This document shows positions 1 through 13,068 of a stretch of 64,000 bases of DNA, in pieces; the stretch's first letter is position 1; each line of letters opens with the position of its first letter. Source of the stretch: Mycobacterium paraense. GTDB taxonomy: Bacteria > Actinomycetota > Actinomycetes > Mycobacteriales > Mycobacteriaceae. The notes below the pieces were generated by a model. It had not been told where the DNA came from, searched no databases, and saw only the letters and a list, made by a program, of their open reading frames with translations. The stretch is taken from contig NZ_LQPM01000009.1 in NCBI RefSeq assembly GCF_002101815.1, positions 62,001 to 126,000 of the forward strand, written 5' to 3'. Both the position numbers and the translations under genes were made by a program.

Positions 1-97
1 GCGAAATAGGCTGGCCGTGAAGCGCTTTGCCGCGCGCGGAGGGCCGACCGGGCGCGGATAAATAGATTCCCAAACAGATAATTTCCTGCGGAATGTG

Positions 98-125
98 TTG
101 CATAGACAGGACATAGCCCTACGAT
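98..125 (+). promoter_or_regulatory. Candidate promoter of the secreted-paralogue cluster
   Basis: A TTGCAT hexamer at 98-103 and a TACGAT hexamer at 120-125 are separated by 16 bases, close to a SigA-type promoter. Transcription would start near 132, leaving a leader of about 48 bases. The region before the first gene is visibly richer in A+T than the coding DNA. This is a pattern match only. Confidence 0.35.
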
Positions 126-179
126 CCCTTTAGCGGAAGCATTGTTTCCGGGCAGCGACGCAACCATTAGGAGCCAAAG

Positions 180-704
180 ATGCCTCATCCGAGCAAGGCG
201 CTGCGAGCCGCGGCGGCCGCAGCGCTCGCGGGCGGTTTCGCGTTGGCCGGTGCCACCGTCGCGGTCGCGGACCCCAACACCGGTAACCCGGCGGACATCA
301 ACACGCTGGCCGGATCGCTGTCCAAGGGCTACGGCCTCAACAACTGCACTCCCGGAAACATCGACGCCGGCGAGCTGGCGGTGCTCACCTGCGGACAAAA
401 CCCCGACCCCAGCGGCCCCGTCCAGGCGAGGTACATGCTCCTCAACAACGCCGACAGCCTGAACGGCTCGTTCAAGACCAGCATCAAGGACGACGTATTG
501 ACCGCCTGCGGGGACACCGGCCAATCGCCCACGACCTGGCACCAAGGCAGCAACAACGCCAACTCGGGATCCGTCGCGTGCGGCACCTACCAGAATGCCG
601 CCGAGGTCATCTGGACCACGGATTCCAAAAACGTGCTCAGCCTCATCCGCGGGTCCAACTCCGACGTCGCCGCGCTCTACCAGTGGTGGCGCGCGAACGG
701 CTGA
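180..704 (+). CDS. Secreted four-cysteine protein, tandem paralogue 1
   Basis: Small exported protein of 174 residues with no function I recognise. An AGGAG Shine-Dalgarno at 169-173 sits six bases before the ATG. The first about 30 residues form a Sec signal peptide with an alanine-rich core and a likely cleavage site near AVA-DP. The mature part has four cysteines (NNC, LTCGQ, TACGD, VACGT), so two disulfides are plausible, and it ends in ALYQWWRANG. It is the first of three consecutive homologues that share the ADINTLA opening, the SKGYGLN block and the C-terminal tryptophan pair. The protein probably acts outside the membrane. A domain from the extracellular part of mycobacterial serine/threonine kinases is possible but cannot be tested here. 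Confidence 0.85.
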   Translation: MPHPSKALRAAAAAALAGGFALAGATVAVADPNTGNPADINTLAGSLSKGYGLNNCTPGNIDAGELAVLTCGQNPDPSGPVQARYMLLNNADSLNGSFKTSIKDDVLTACGDTGQSPTTWHQGSNNANSGSVACGTYQNAAEVIWTTDSKNVLSLIRGSNSDVAALYQWWRANG

Positions 705-794
705 CATCAACCATTGGGCCGCAACGTATTTCATCTGCACGGCCCGAAAGGCGCTCGGGTTCCTTGATTTTCCCCCACAATGAAGGAGTTCAGA

Positions 795-1319
795 ATGTCC
801 CCTCTCACCAACGCGCTGCGAGCCGCGACGGCCTCGGCGCTCATGGGCGCTTCCGCCCTGGTCGGTGCGGTCACGGCGACCGCGGACCCCGGCACCGGTA
901 GCTCGGCCGACATCAACACCCTGGCCGGCGCGCTGTCCAAGGGCTACGGCCTCAACACTTGTCAGACGGCGCCACTGTCGGGTCCCGTTCTGGCCGAACT
1001 CGATTGCGGGCAGAACCCCGACTCCAACGGACCGGCCGCCGGCGTCTACCAACTGTTCGGCAACGGCAGCGATCTGGCCGCCGCGTTCACCTCCGGCATC
1101 AACGGTGTGTCGCTGAGCCCGTGCGGTGACAACGGCCAGTCGCCCGGCACCTGGCACCAGGGCAGCTCGGGCGCGACGGCGGGGCAGGTGGCGTGCGGCA
1201 CCTACAAGAACGCCGCGGTCATCACCTGGACCACCGACGCCAAAAACGTGCTGAGCCACATCCGGGCGTCCAACACCGATGTCAACGCGCTCTATCAGTG
1301 GTGGCGGACGAACGGCTAG
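795..1319 (+). CDS. Secreted four-cysteine protein, tandem paralogue 2
   Basis: Second copy of the exported family, also 174 residues. I chose the ATG at 795 over the in-frame ATG at 780 because GAAGGAG at 782-788 is ideally placed for 795 and because this start gives the same length as copy 1. The signal peptide runs to about residue 31 (TATADP). The four cysteines are conserved (NTC, LDCGQ, SPCGD, VACGT), and the end is ALYQWWRTNG. A GGGCCG/CGGCCC hairpin (716-745) lies in the 90-base gap from copy 1 and could limit read-through. Function unknown. It appears more similar to copy 1 than copy 3 is. Confidence 0.85.
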   Translation: MSPLTNALRAATASALMGASALVGAVTATADPGTGSSADINTLAGALSKGYGLNTCQTAPLSGPVLAELDCGQNPDSNGPAAGVYQLFGNGSDLAAAFTSGINGVSLSPCGDNGQSPGTWHQGSSGATAGQVACGTYKNAAVITWTTDAKNVLSHIRASNTDVNALYQWWRTNG

Positions 1320-1327
1320 GGGGTCGG

Positions 1328-1855
1328 ATGATGTCTCGCCTCACCACCGCCCTGCGCGCCGCGACGGCCGCGGCGCTCACCGCGAGTTTCGCCGTCGCGG
1401 GCGCCGCTACCGCGTCCGCGGACCCGAGCACCGGCAGCACGGCCGATATCAACACCCTGGCCGCGTCGCTGTCGAAGGGCTACGGCCTCAACAATTGCAA
1501 ACCGCAAGCCATCACCGAAAAGGGTGAGATCGCCGAGCTGCAATGCGGGGAAAGCCCCGACTCCAGCGGGCCCGCCAGCGGGCAATACGGCCTCTTCTCC
1601 TCGAGCGGCGACGCGGCCGCCACGTTCGCCAACGCCGTCAAGGGCGGAACCATGACCGGGTGCGGGGGCGACATGACCCAATCGCCCGGGACGTGGAGCC
1701 AGAACGGCCAGGCCGGCGGGAAGCTCGCGTGCGAAACCAGCCAGAACCTCGCGGTGGTCACCTGGACCACCGACAGCAAGAACCTGGTGGGCCAGATCGT
1801 CGGGCGCAACGGTGACATCGGCGCGCTGTACAAATGGTGGCAGGCCAACGGCTGA
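1328..1855 (+). CDS. Secreted four-cysteine protein, tandem paralogue 3
   Basis: Third and most divergent copy, 175 residues. Two consecutive ATGs (1328 and 1331) are possible starts, only eight bases after the stop of copy 2. No good Shine-Dalgarno is visible, so translation probably depends on coupling to copy 2. The signal peptide extends to about residue 32 (TASADP). The cysteines are kept (NNC, LQCGE, TGCGG, LACET), but the last cysteine block is ACETS instead of ACGTY. It ends in ALYKWWQANG. The spacing suggests co-transcription with copy 2. Role unknown; it is presumably extracytoplasmic. Confidence 0.83.
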   Translation: MMSRLTTALRAATAAALTASFAVAGAATASADPSTGSTADINTLAASLSKGYGLNNCKPQAITEKGEIAELQCGESPDSSGPASGQYGLFSSSGDAAATFANAVKGGTMTGCGGDMTQSPGTWSQNGQAGGKLACETSQNLAVVTWTTDSKNLVGQIVGRNGDIGALYKWWQANG

Positions 1856-1859
1856 CGCT

Positions 1860-3580
<1,721 letters not shown>

Positions 3581-3584
<4 letters not shown>

Positions 3585-4588
3585 GAGGGGGCTCCGACCG
3601 GGACCAGTTCGGCGACAATCTGTTCGGCGGTCCACGGCGCCAGCAGAAACCCGGAGCGGCCGTGGCCGGCGGCGACCAGGGTTCGCGCGTCCAGCCGCTG
3701 CACGATGGGCAGGTTGTCGGGTGTCATCGGGCGCAGCCCGGCGGCGCACTCGGCAAGCTCGTACTCCCCCAGCGCCGGCAGCACCGCGCACGCGTCGTCG
3801 AGCAGGTCGCGCACCCCGGACACCACCGGCGCCGTGTCGCGCCCGTGCTCGTACTGGGTGGCGCCGACGACCACCCCGTCCGGGCGCGGCACCAGGTACA
3901 CCTGGCGCCCGTGCACCCGGGCACGTATCACCCTCTGCAGCAACGGCATACACCCCTTGCGCCAGCGCAGCCGCAGCACCTCGCCCTTCACCGGCCGCAC
4001 CGGCAGGCCGGGCCACAGCGTGGGCGCGTCGATGCCGTTGGCGATCACCACCGCGTCGGCCTCCACCCCGGCGAGGTCGTCCACCGGCCCCGCCCAGCGC
4101 ACCCCCAGGCGCTCGCAGGCCGCGCCCAGCGCGTCGAGCACCGCGCGGTTGTCCACGGCCAGCTCGGTCGGCGCCCGGAAGCCGTGCCGGATGCCCTGGG
4201 CCAGCAGGGGTTCCACGTCCCGCGCGGCCGACTCCCAGACCACCGGGTGCCCCTGTTCGGACAGCCAGTCGGCGACGGTGCGCAGGTCCGCGACGTCGGC
4301 GCGGTCGACGGCCACCACCAGCGACTCGCGGGCGGTGACCACCCCCGGCGGCAGCCCGTCCAGATAGCCGCCCTCGCGCCACAGCCGCAGCGATTCCAGG
4401 CCCAGCCGCAGGAGCCGCTCCTCGCCCGGCCAGCCCTCGCTGTGCGGGGCGAGCATGCCGCCCGCGACCCAGGACGCGCCCGCGTCGCCGGTGCGATGCA
4501 CCCGCACGGACCAGCCGGCCTGCGCGGCGCGGCGCGCCACCGACAGCCCGATGACCCCGCCGCCCACCACGGCGAGTGACTGTGGCAT
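3581..4588 (-). CDS. thiO: Glycine oxidase ThiO
   Basis: FAD-dependent oxidase (335 residues) that converts glycine to dehydroglycine for thiazole formation. The N-terminal dinucleotide-binding motif is VVGGGVIGLSVA (about residues 6-17). It is followed by the GGMLAPHSE block typical of D-amino-acid and glycine oxidases. The C-terminal GLRPMTPDNLPIV and AAGHGRSGFLLAP segments bind FAD and substrate. It is the first gene of the thiO-thiS-thiG operon, directly behind a TPP riboswitch whose purine-rich end (AAGGGAGCAG) also serves as the ribosome-binding region. The stop overlaps thiS by four bases. Confidence 0.94.
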
Positions 4589-4591
4589 CTG

Positions 4592-4685
4592 CTGCTCCCT
4601 TCGCCGGCATGACCCGGATCAGGTGTGACGGTAAGGGCAGGCGCGCCCACTCTCAGTCCGCGATCCTTGGGACTCCCGTGCTCTT
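4592..4685 (-). promoter_or_regulatory. TPP riboswitch (THI element)
   Basis: Read on the minus strand, the leader of thiO contains the conserved THI-box parts in order. These are CACGGGAGTCC near the 5' end, CTGAGAG in the pyrimidine-sensing helix, and CACACCTGATCCGGGTCATG in the pyrophosphate arm, followed by CCGGCGAAGGGA. It ends only a few bases before the thiO ATG, so ligand binding probably hides the AGGGAG ribosome-binding site. It should repress thiO-thiS-thiG, and perhaps the coupled hydrolase, when thiamine pyrophosphate is plentiful. thiE, on the other strand, does not carry it. Confidence 0.93.
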
Positions 4686-4717
4686 CGCAGTCCACGCTAG
4701 CGCGATACCGTCGCGCT

Positions 4718-5389
4718 GTGCACCAACCGGCTTCCCGTCTCGCCGCGGCGAGGCTGTACCTGTGTACCGACGCCCGCCGCGAGCTGGGCGACCTCGCCGA
4801 GTTCGTCGACGCCGCCCTGGCCGGCGGGGTGGACATCGTGCAGCTGCGCGACAAGGGGTCGGCCGGTGAACAGCGGTTCGGGCCGCTCGAGGCGCGCGAC
4901 GAGCTGGCCGCCTGCGAGATCCTCGCGGACGCGGCCCGCCGGCACGGCGCCCTGTTCGCGGTCAACGACCGCGCCGACGTCGCCCGCGCGGCCGGCGCCG
5001 ACGTGCTGCACCTGGGCCAGGGCGACCTGCCGCTGGGCGTGGCGCGCGAGATCGTCGGGCCGGACACGGTGATCGGCCTGTCCAGCCACGACCCCGACCA
5101 GGCCGCGTCGGCGGCCGTGTCCGGGGCCGATTACTTCTGCGTCGGGCCGTGCTGGCCCACCCCGACGAAACCGGGTCGCCGCGCGCCGGGCCTGGAATTG
5201 GTGCGGGTGGCCGCCGCGCTCGGCACGGACAAGCCGTGGTTCGCGATCGGCGGAATCGACCCGGAGCGGCTGCCCGACGTGCTCGCCGCCGGCGCCCGGC
5301 GAGTCGTGGTGGTGCGGGCCATCACCGCGGCCGCCGACCCGCGGGCCGCCGCCGAACGGCTCAGTTCGGCGCTGGCAGCAGCGAGCTGA
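4718..5389 (+). CDS. thiE: Thiamine-phosphate synthase ThiE
   Basis: Joins hydroxymethylpyrimidine pyrophosphate and thiazole phosphate to give thiamine phosphate. The TIM-barrel signatures are present: [18 protein letters not shown] (pyrophosphate site), [23 protein letters not shown] and FAIGGI. I chose the GTG at 4718 (223 residues) because the sequence then starts like known mycobacterial ThiE. A TACCGT -10 box at 4706-4711 also lies six bases upstream, which suggests a leaderless mRNA. An open frame from 4625 would run through the riboswitch DNA and is unlikely. It is transcribed away from thiO. Its 3' end overlaps the convergent Nudix gene by 29 bases. Confidence 0.94.
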   Translation: MHQPASRLAAARLYLCTDARRELGDLAEFVDAALAGGVDIVQLRDKGSAGEQRFGPLEARDELAACEILADAARRHGALFAVNDRADVARAAGADVLHLGQGDLPLGVAREIVGPDTVIGLSSHDPDQAASAAVSGADYFCVGPCWPTPTKPGRRAPGLELVRVAAALGTDKPWFAIGGIDPERLPDVLAAGARRVVVVRAITAAADPRAAAERLSSALAAAS

Positions 5390-6002
5390 TCCGCCGGCTC
5401 AGCTGCGACGGCTCCTGGTCGGCCTGAAGTAGCGGGCCCGGCATGCACCACACGAACACGCCGGCCTCGATCTCGAGCGTGCGCGGCAGGTACTTGCGCC
5501 GTTCGTCGTCGTGGTCCAGGTGCACCAGCGCCGGCGCGGTCCGCAGCCGCTGCCAGCTCGCCGCGAAACCGGGATGCAGCGGCAGGTCGGCAACCTCGCT
5601 CTCGGCGACCCAGCGCATCTCGGCGCTTTCCCGGTTGGGAACGGTCTGCAGCAACTCGGCCGCGTCGGCGACGACGGTGGTGTAGCTCCAGCTGGTGCCG
5701 CCGGGGCCCGACACCTCGGCGGTGACGACCGTCGCCCGGACGCAGACCAGGTCGGCCAGCAGCCCGGCCTCCTCGTGCGCCTCGCGGACGGCGGTTTGCT
5801 CCGGGGTCTCGTGGCTGTCCCGGGCGCCGCCGGGCAAACCCCACGTGCCGCCCTGGTGGCTCCAGATCGCGCGGTGCTGCAGCAGCACCGCGGGCGTGCC
5901 GTCGGGCGCGGGGGCGCGCAACAAGAGGCCGGCCGCGCCGTAGCGGCCCCAGTAATGAGCGCCGCTGTCGGATACCACCCATCCGTCACCGTCGCCGTGC
6001 AC
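5361..6002 (-). CDS. mutT3: Nudix hydrolase (MutT3-like)
   Basis: Nudix hydrolase of 213 residues, probably cleaving oxidised or other nucleoside diphosphate derivatives. The full Nudix box GX5EX7REUXEEXGU is present, from GARDSHE through [10 protein letters not shown] near residues 57-81, with [20 protein letters not shown] just before it. The position beside thiE matches the M. tuberculosis gene called mutT3 (Rv0413, from memory), so the symbol rests on synteny. The substrate is not shown by sequence. The 3' end overlaps convergent thiE by 29 bases. Confidence 0.85.
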   Translation of the reverse strand: MHGDGDGWVVSDSGAHYWGRYGAAGLLLRAPAPDGTPAVLLQHRAIWSHQGGTWGLPGGARDSHETPEQTAVREAHEEAGLLADLVCVRATVVTAEVSGPGGTSWSYTTVVADAAELLQTVPNRESAEMRWVAESEVADLPLHPGFAASWQRLRTAPALVHLDHDDERRKYLPRTLEIEAGVFVWCMPGPLLQADQEPSQLSRRISSLLPAPN

Positions 6003-6136
6003 GAGATCAGGATATGCAGGCGATCCGCCCGGTCAATCGGGTCGCCTCCCCCCATCCGGACGAACATGCTCTTAGAATTCGCTTATTCGGGTTCGTGCGG
6101 CGAAACTTGGGGCCGAAAGATGAGGGCTGAGCAGAC

Positions 6137-7455
6137 GTGACGGTTGAGCTGGCGCACCCGTCGACCGAGCCGAAGGGGTCGCGGTCGCCGGCCGAACCGG
6201 CCCACCCCCGGTGGTGGTTCATCTCCACCACGCCGGGGCGGATCCTGACCATCGGGATCGTGCTCGCCGCCCTCGGCGTCTCCAGCGCCTTCGCCACCTC
6301 GACCACGATCAACCACCGCCAGCAGGTGCTGTCGACGGTGCTCAACCACACCGAGCCGCTGTCGTTCGCGGCCGGACGCCTGTACACCACGCTGTCGGTG
6401 GCCGACGCGGCGGCGGCCACGGCGTTCATCGCGCAGGCCGAGCCGCGGCCGGTCCGGCTGCGCTACGAGCAGGCCATCACGGACGCCGCGGTGGCCGTGA
6501 CCCGGGCGTCGAGCGGGCTGACCGACGAACCGCTGGTGCAGTTGCTGGGCAGGCTCAACGCCGAGTTGGCGGTCTACACGGGGCTGATCGAAATCGCGCG
6601 GACCAACAACCGGGAGGGCAACCCGGTCGGGTCGTCGTACCTGTCGGAGGCCTCCGGGCTGATGCAGTCGAGGATCCTGCCGGACGCCGCGCAGCTGTAC
6701 CAGGCGACGTCGGAGCGGGTGGACAGCGAAACCACCGCGTCCACGCACTTCCCGGCCCCGGTGATCCTCGTCGTCGCCAGCACGGTGGTGTTCGGCGCGT
6801 TCTCGCATCGCTGGCTGGCGCGGCGCACCCGGCGCCGGATCAACCCCGGGCTGGTGGTGGGCGCCCTCGGTATCCTCGTCATGGTGGTATGGGTCGGGAC
6901 CGCGCTAACCATCTCCACGACTGCGAGTCGTAGCGCCAAGGACACCGCCGCGGAGTCGCTACGGACGGTCACCAACGTCGCCATCACCGCGCAGCAGGCG
7001 CGGGCCGACGAGACGCTGTCGCTGATCCGCCGCGGTGACGAAGAGATGCGCAAGCAGTCGTTCTACGATCGCATCGACTCCATGCACTCCCAGCTCGACC
7101 AGTACCTGTCGCGCAGCGACGCCGTCGACAAGCCCGACCTGCAGGGCGCCGACCAGCTGCTGCTGCGCTGGCGGCAGGCCAACGACCGGATCAACTCCTA
7201 CATCTCGGTGGGCAACTACCGGGCGGCCACCCAGGTCGCGCTGGGCAGCGGCGAGGACGACTCCACCCCGGCGTTCGACAAGCTCGAGGACGAGCTGGGC
7301 AAGGCCATGGACCAGAGCCGCACCCACCTGCGCAACGACGTGCTCAACGCGCGCAGCGGGCTGTCCGGCGCCCAGGTGGGCGGCGTCGTGCTGTCCCTCG
7401 GCGCCGCGATCGCCGTCGCGCTGGGGCTGTGGCCGCGGCTGAAGGAATACCGGTG

Positions 7456-7456
<1 letters not shown>
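6137..7456 (+). CDS. glnX: Membrane sensor GlnX
   Basis: Integral membrane protein of 439 residues (Rv0412c homologue). About four hydrophobic segments are visible: near 35-55, two close together around 205-262, and one near 412-435. They leave two helical, charged extracytoplasmic stretches. Published work on M. tuberculosis describes GlnX as linking the lipoprotein GlnH to kinase PknG in sensing aspartate and glutamate. The GTG start at 6137 has a possible TAGAAT -10 box at 6073-6078, giving a leader of about 50 bases. The stop overlaps the glnH start (TGATG), so the three genes form one coupled operon. Confidence 0.9.
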
Positions 7457-10679
<3,223 letters not shown>

Positions 10680-10726
10680 GGTCTGCGGCGGCCCCTGCGG
10701 CCTCGCCGCTGCCGCCCCCGCCGCGA

Positions 10727-10801
10727 GTGTGAATCCTAGGCGGCGACACGCCGACAAACCTCGCCATGGGCTCACACTGAAAAGCCCTACGCTCACACTC
10801 G
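10727..10801. repeat. Dispersed GTGTG...TCACACTC intergenic element, copy 1
   Basis: A segment of about 75 bases after pknG begins GTGTGAATCCTAGGCG, continues with GCGACACGCCG, and ends in two spaced TCACACT motifs. It aligns without gaps over about 50 bases to 58981-59054 and more loosely to 46160-46252. Its last bases include the stop codon of the convergent DUF559 gene. It looks like a small non-coding repeated element; a role as terminator or regulator is not shown. Confidence 0.5.
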
Positions 10802-11632
10802 ATCCGCGAGCGCTTCGCGGACGCGGTGCAGGATGCCGGCGGGGCGGTCCTCCGCGACGACCCGGATGACGATCCAGCCCATCCGCTCCAGCACCTCCTG
10901 CCGCCGAATGTCTTTGGCGAATTGGCGTCGGTCGGTCCGATGGTGATCGCCGTCGTATTCGACCGCGACCAACTGTTCCTCCCAGCCCATATCGAGGTAA
11001 GCGAAGGGAATGCCGTCGTCGGCGAGCACCGGGATCTGCGTCTGGGGCCGGGGCAAGCCCCCGTCGATCAGCAGCAGCCGCAGGTAGCTCTCCCGCGGCG
11101 ACTGAGACCCGGGGTCGACGAGGTCCAGCGCGGCCTGCAGCCGCCGCAGCCCGGGCGAATGGGGGTGGCACTTCGCGATGCGCAGCACGTCGACGGGCTT
11201 GAAACCCGTTGCCCGCGCGAGCGCGTCGAGCCGCACGACCGCCGAGCGGATGGCGCCGCGCCGGCCGATGTCGAAGGCCGTGCGCTCGGGCGTGGTCACG
11301 GTGCGCCCGTTCATGGTCTGTGTCTCGCCCTCGAGCAGCGCGTCACGCCGCGTAAGCACGCCGCGCGGCGGGCGGGTGTTGGCGTGATTGAGTTCAACCG
11401 GGACGTCGTCGGGAATCCACCTGGAGCCGTGTAAGGCCGCGGCGGCCGCGCCGACGATCGTCGCCTTCCGTCGCGACCACAGCCAGGCCGAGAAGATGCG
11501 CTGCTCAAGCGAGAGCTCGACCTCCCTGGCCAGGTAGACGTTCGGAAACACCGCGCGGTAGCCGGAGCGCAGGTGATACCGGCTCAGCGCGCCGCTGGCC
11601 AATGCCTCGCTGCCGATAAACGGTTCGCTCAT
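10793..11632 (-). CDS. DUF559 (Vsr-like fold) protein with antitoxin-like N terminus
   Basis: Protein of 279 residues with two parts. The N-terminal half (SRYHLRSGYRAVFPNVYL, then TPERTAFDIGRR) resembles the winged-helix AbiEi-type region common in mycobacterial DUF559 proteins. The C-terminal 100 residues carry a Vsr/PD-(D/E)XK-like pattern: EEQLVAVEYDGDHHRT, QFAKDIRRQEVLERMGW, IVIRV. Nuclease activity is possible but unproven for this family in mycobacteria. It is convergent with pknG, and its end lies inside a repeated element. From memory there is no counterpart at this place in M. tuberculosis, so it is probably accessory. Confidence 0.75.
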   Translation of the reverse strand: MSEPFIGSEALASGALSRYHLRSGYRAVFPNVYLAREVELSLEQRIFSAWLWSRRKATIVGAAAAALHGSRWIPDDVPVELNHANTRPPRGVLTRRDALLEGETQTMNGRTVTTPERTAFDIGRRGAIRSAVVRLDALARATGFKPVDVLRIAKCHPHSPGLRRLQAALDLVDPGSQSPRESYLRLLLIDGGLPRPQTQIPVLADDGIPFAYLDMGWEEQLVAVEYDGDHHRTDRRQFAKDIRRQEVLERMGWIVIRVVAEDRPAGILHRVREALADRV

Positions 11633-11710
11633 GCGCCGCAGAGTTGCACAGCGGCCGCGGGCCGCGCGGACATCCATCCACAGGCGCACGCATAGCCAAA
11701 ACATAGGTTC

Positions 11711-13057
11711 GTGCCGCACAGTTATCCCATGCCGGGGGAGTCGACGCGGTGGATCAGCACCGCCCGCGGGCTGCGTCGCGCCGGGTTCGGGGTGACCGGG
11801 CCCGAGGTCGACGCGGCCCTGGCCCGGGACTGGCCGAGCCACGTCGACGCCATGCTGGGCGCCAACCCCGACGCCGACCCGGGTGCGATCGCCACCCCGA
11901 TGCCCTCCCTGGAGGTGCCGCGCGCACCCGGCAAGGGCGCGACACCGGCGGCCCGCAAGCAATACAACGGTCAGCTGTCCGAGCAGCAGCGCGTGCTGTT
12001 CGACTGGTGGCTGACCCGCATGGTCAGCGTCGGCCAGCCGATCCACGAGAAGTTGACCCTGTTGTGGCACAACCACTTCGCCACCTCGGCGCAGAAGGTG
12101 CAGGTGGCGGCGTACATGGCCGCGCAGAACCAGAAGCTGCGCGCCGGGTCGCTGGGCGACTTCCGCACGCTGGCCTACGCGATGCTGACCGACGCCGCGA
12201 TGTTGCGCTGGCTGGACGGTCAGACCAATACGGCCAAGGCGCCCAACGAGAACCTCGCGCGCGAGTTCATGGAGCTGTTCGCGCTCGGCCACGGCAACGG
12301 CTACACCGAGGACGACGTGCGCGCCGGCGCGCGGGCCCTGACGGGATGGGAGATCGGCGCAGGCGGCCAGACGGCGATGTCGCCGAAACGCCATGACCCG
12401 AGCGCCAAGACGCTGTTCGGCCGGGCTCAGAACTTCGACGCCGCCGGCTTCTGCGACGCCGTGCTGAGCCAGCCCAAGTCCGCGGAGTATGTCGCGGGAC
12501 GCCTGTGGCAGCAATTGGCCTCGGACGACCCGCCGTCTGCGCCGGCGCTCGGCCGCCTGGTCGCCGCGTACGGCCCGCGACGCGACCTGCGCGCGCTGAC
12601 CCGGGCGATCCTCACCGACGACGAATTCACCAATGGAGGCGGGCTCCGGCCGACAAGCAGGGTCAATACCCCGGTCGAATGGCTCGTCGGCGTGCTGCGC
12701 GCGCTGCGCGTGCCGGCTGCCGACCCGGCGCACCGCAAGCTCGTCGACGCGACGCTGCGCGGGCTGGGGCAACGGCCGTTCTACCCGCCGAGCGTCGGCG
12801 GCTGGCCGCGCGGCCAGGTGTGGCTGTCCACCGCGAGCGCGCAGACCAGGCTTCGCGCCGCGACGCGGCTGGCGCAGGCCGGCGACCTGTCCGGCGTCGA
12901 GAGCGCCGCCCCGGACGACCGCATCGACGCGGTCGGCTACCTGATCGGGGTCGGGGCGTGGTCGGACCGGACCGCCGACGCGCTACAGCCCCTGGTGCGC
13001 AGGCCGCCGCAGCTGCTCGCCGCCGCCGTCAACACTCCCGAATACCTGACCTCCTGA
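11711..13057 (+). CDS. DUF1800 family protein
   Basis: Protein of 448 residues from the DUF1800 family, usually encoded beside a DUF1501 protein, as here. Family hallmarks are EKLTLLWHNHFATSAQKV (about residues 113-130), NENLAREFMELFALGHGNGY and RAGARALTGWE. The start is GTG at 11711; an in-frame ATG at 11729 is an alternative. No signal peptide is evident, although many relatives are thought to act outside the cytoplasm. The DUF1501 gene begins 11 bases after its stop, so the two form an operon. The biochemical role is unknown. The pair appears inserted between pknG and ackA compared with M. tuberculosis. Confidence 0.85.
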   Translation: MPHSYPMPGESTRWISTARGLRRAGFGVTGPEVDAALARDWPSHVDAMLGANPDADPGAIATPMPSLEVPRAPGKGATPAARKQYNGQLSEQQRVLFDWWLTRMVSVGQPIHEKLTLLWHNHFATSAQKVQVAAYMAAQNQKLRAGSLGDFRTLAYAMLTDAAMLRWLDGQTNTAKAPNENLAREFMELFALGHGNGYTEDDVRAGARALTGWEIGAGGQTAMSPKRHDPSAKTLFGRAQNFDAAGFCDAVLSQPKSAEYVAGRLWQQLASDDPPSAPALGRLVAAYGPRRDLRALTRAILTDDEFTNGGGLRPTSRVNTPVEWLVGVLRALRVPAADPAHRKLVDATLRGLGQRPFYPPSVGGWPRGQVWLSTASAQTRLRAATRLAQAGDLSGVESAAPDDRIDAVGYLIGVGAWSDRTADALQPLVRRPPQLLAAAVNTPEYLTS

Positions 13058-13068
13058 CTGGATAGCCG

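Noticed and set aside
1193..1327. Upstream extension of secreted paralogue 3
   Set aside because: It would overlap paralogue 2 and hide the signal peptide; the ATG at 1328 gives the expected length.
4625..4717. N-terminal extension of thiE through the riboswitch region
   Set aside because: These codons lie in the TPP riboswitch DNA and are unlike known ThiE; the GTG at 4718 fits homologues and a nearby -10 box.
5361..5389. Possible frameshift at the thiE/Nudix junction because of a 29-base overlap
   Set aside because: Both proteins end naturally and have normal lengths, so it is a true convergent overlap.
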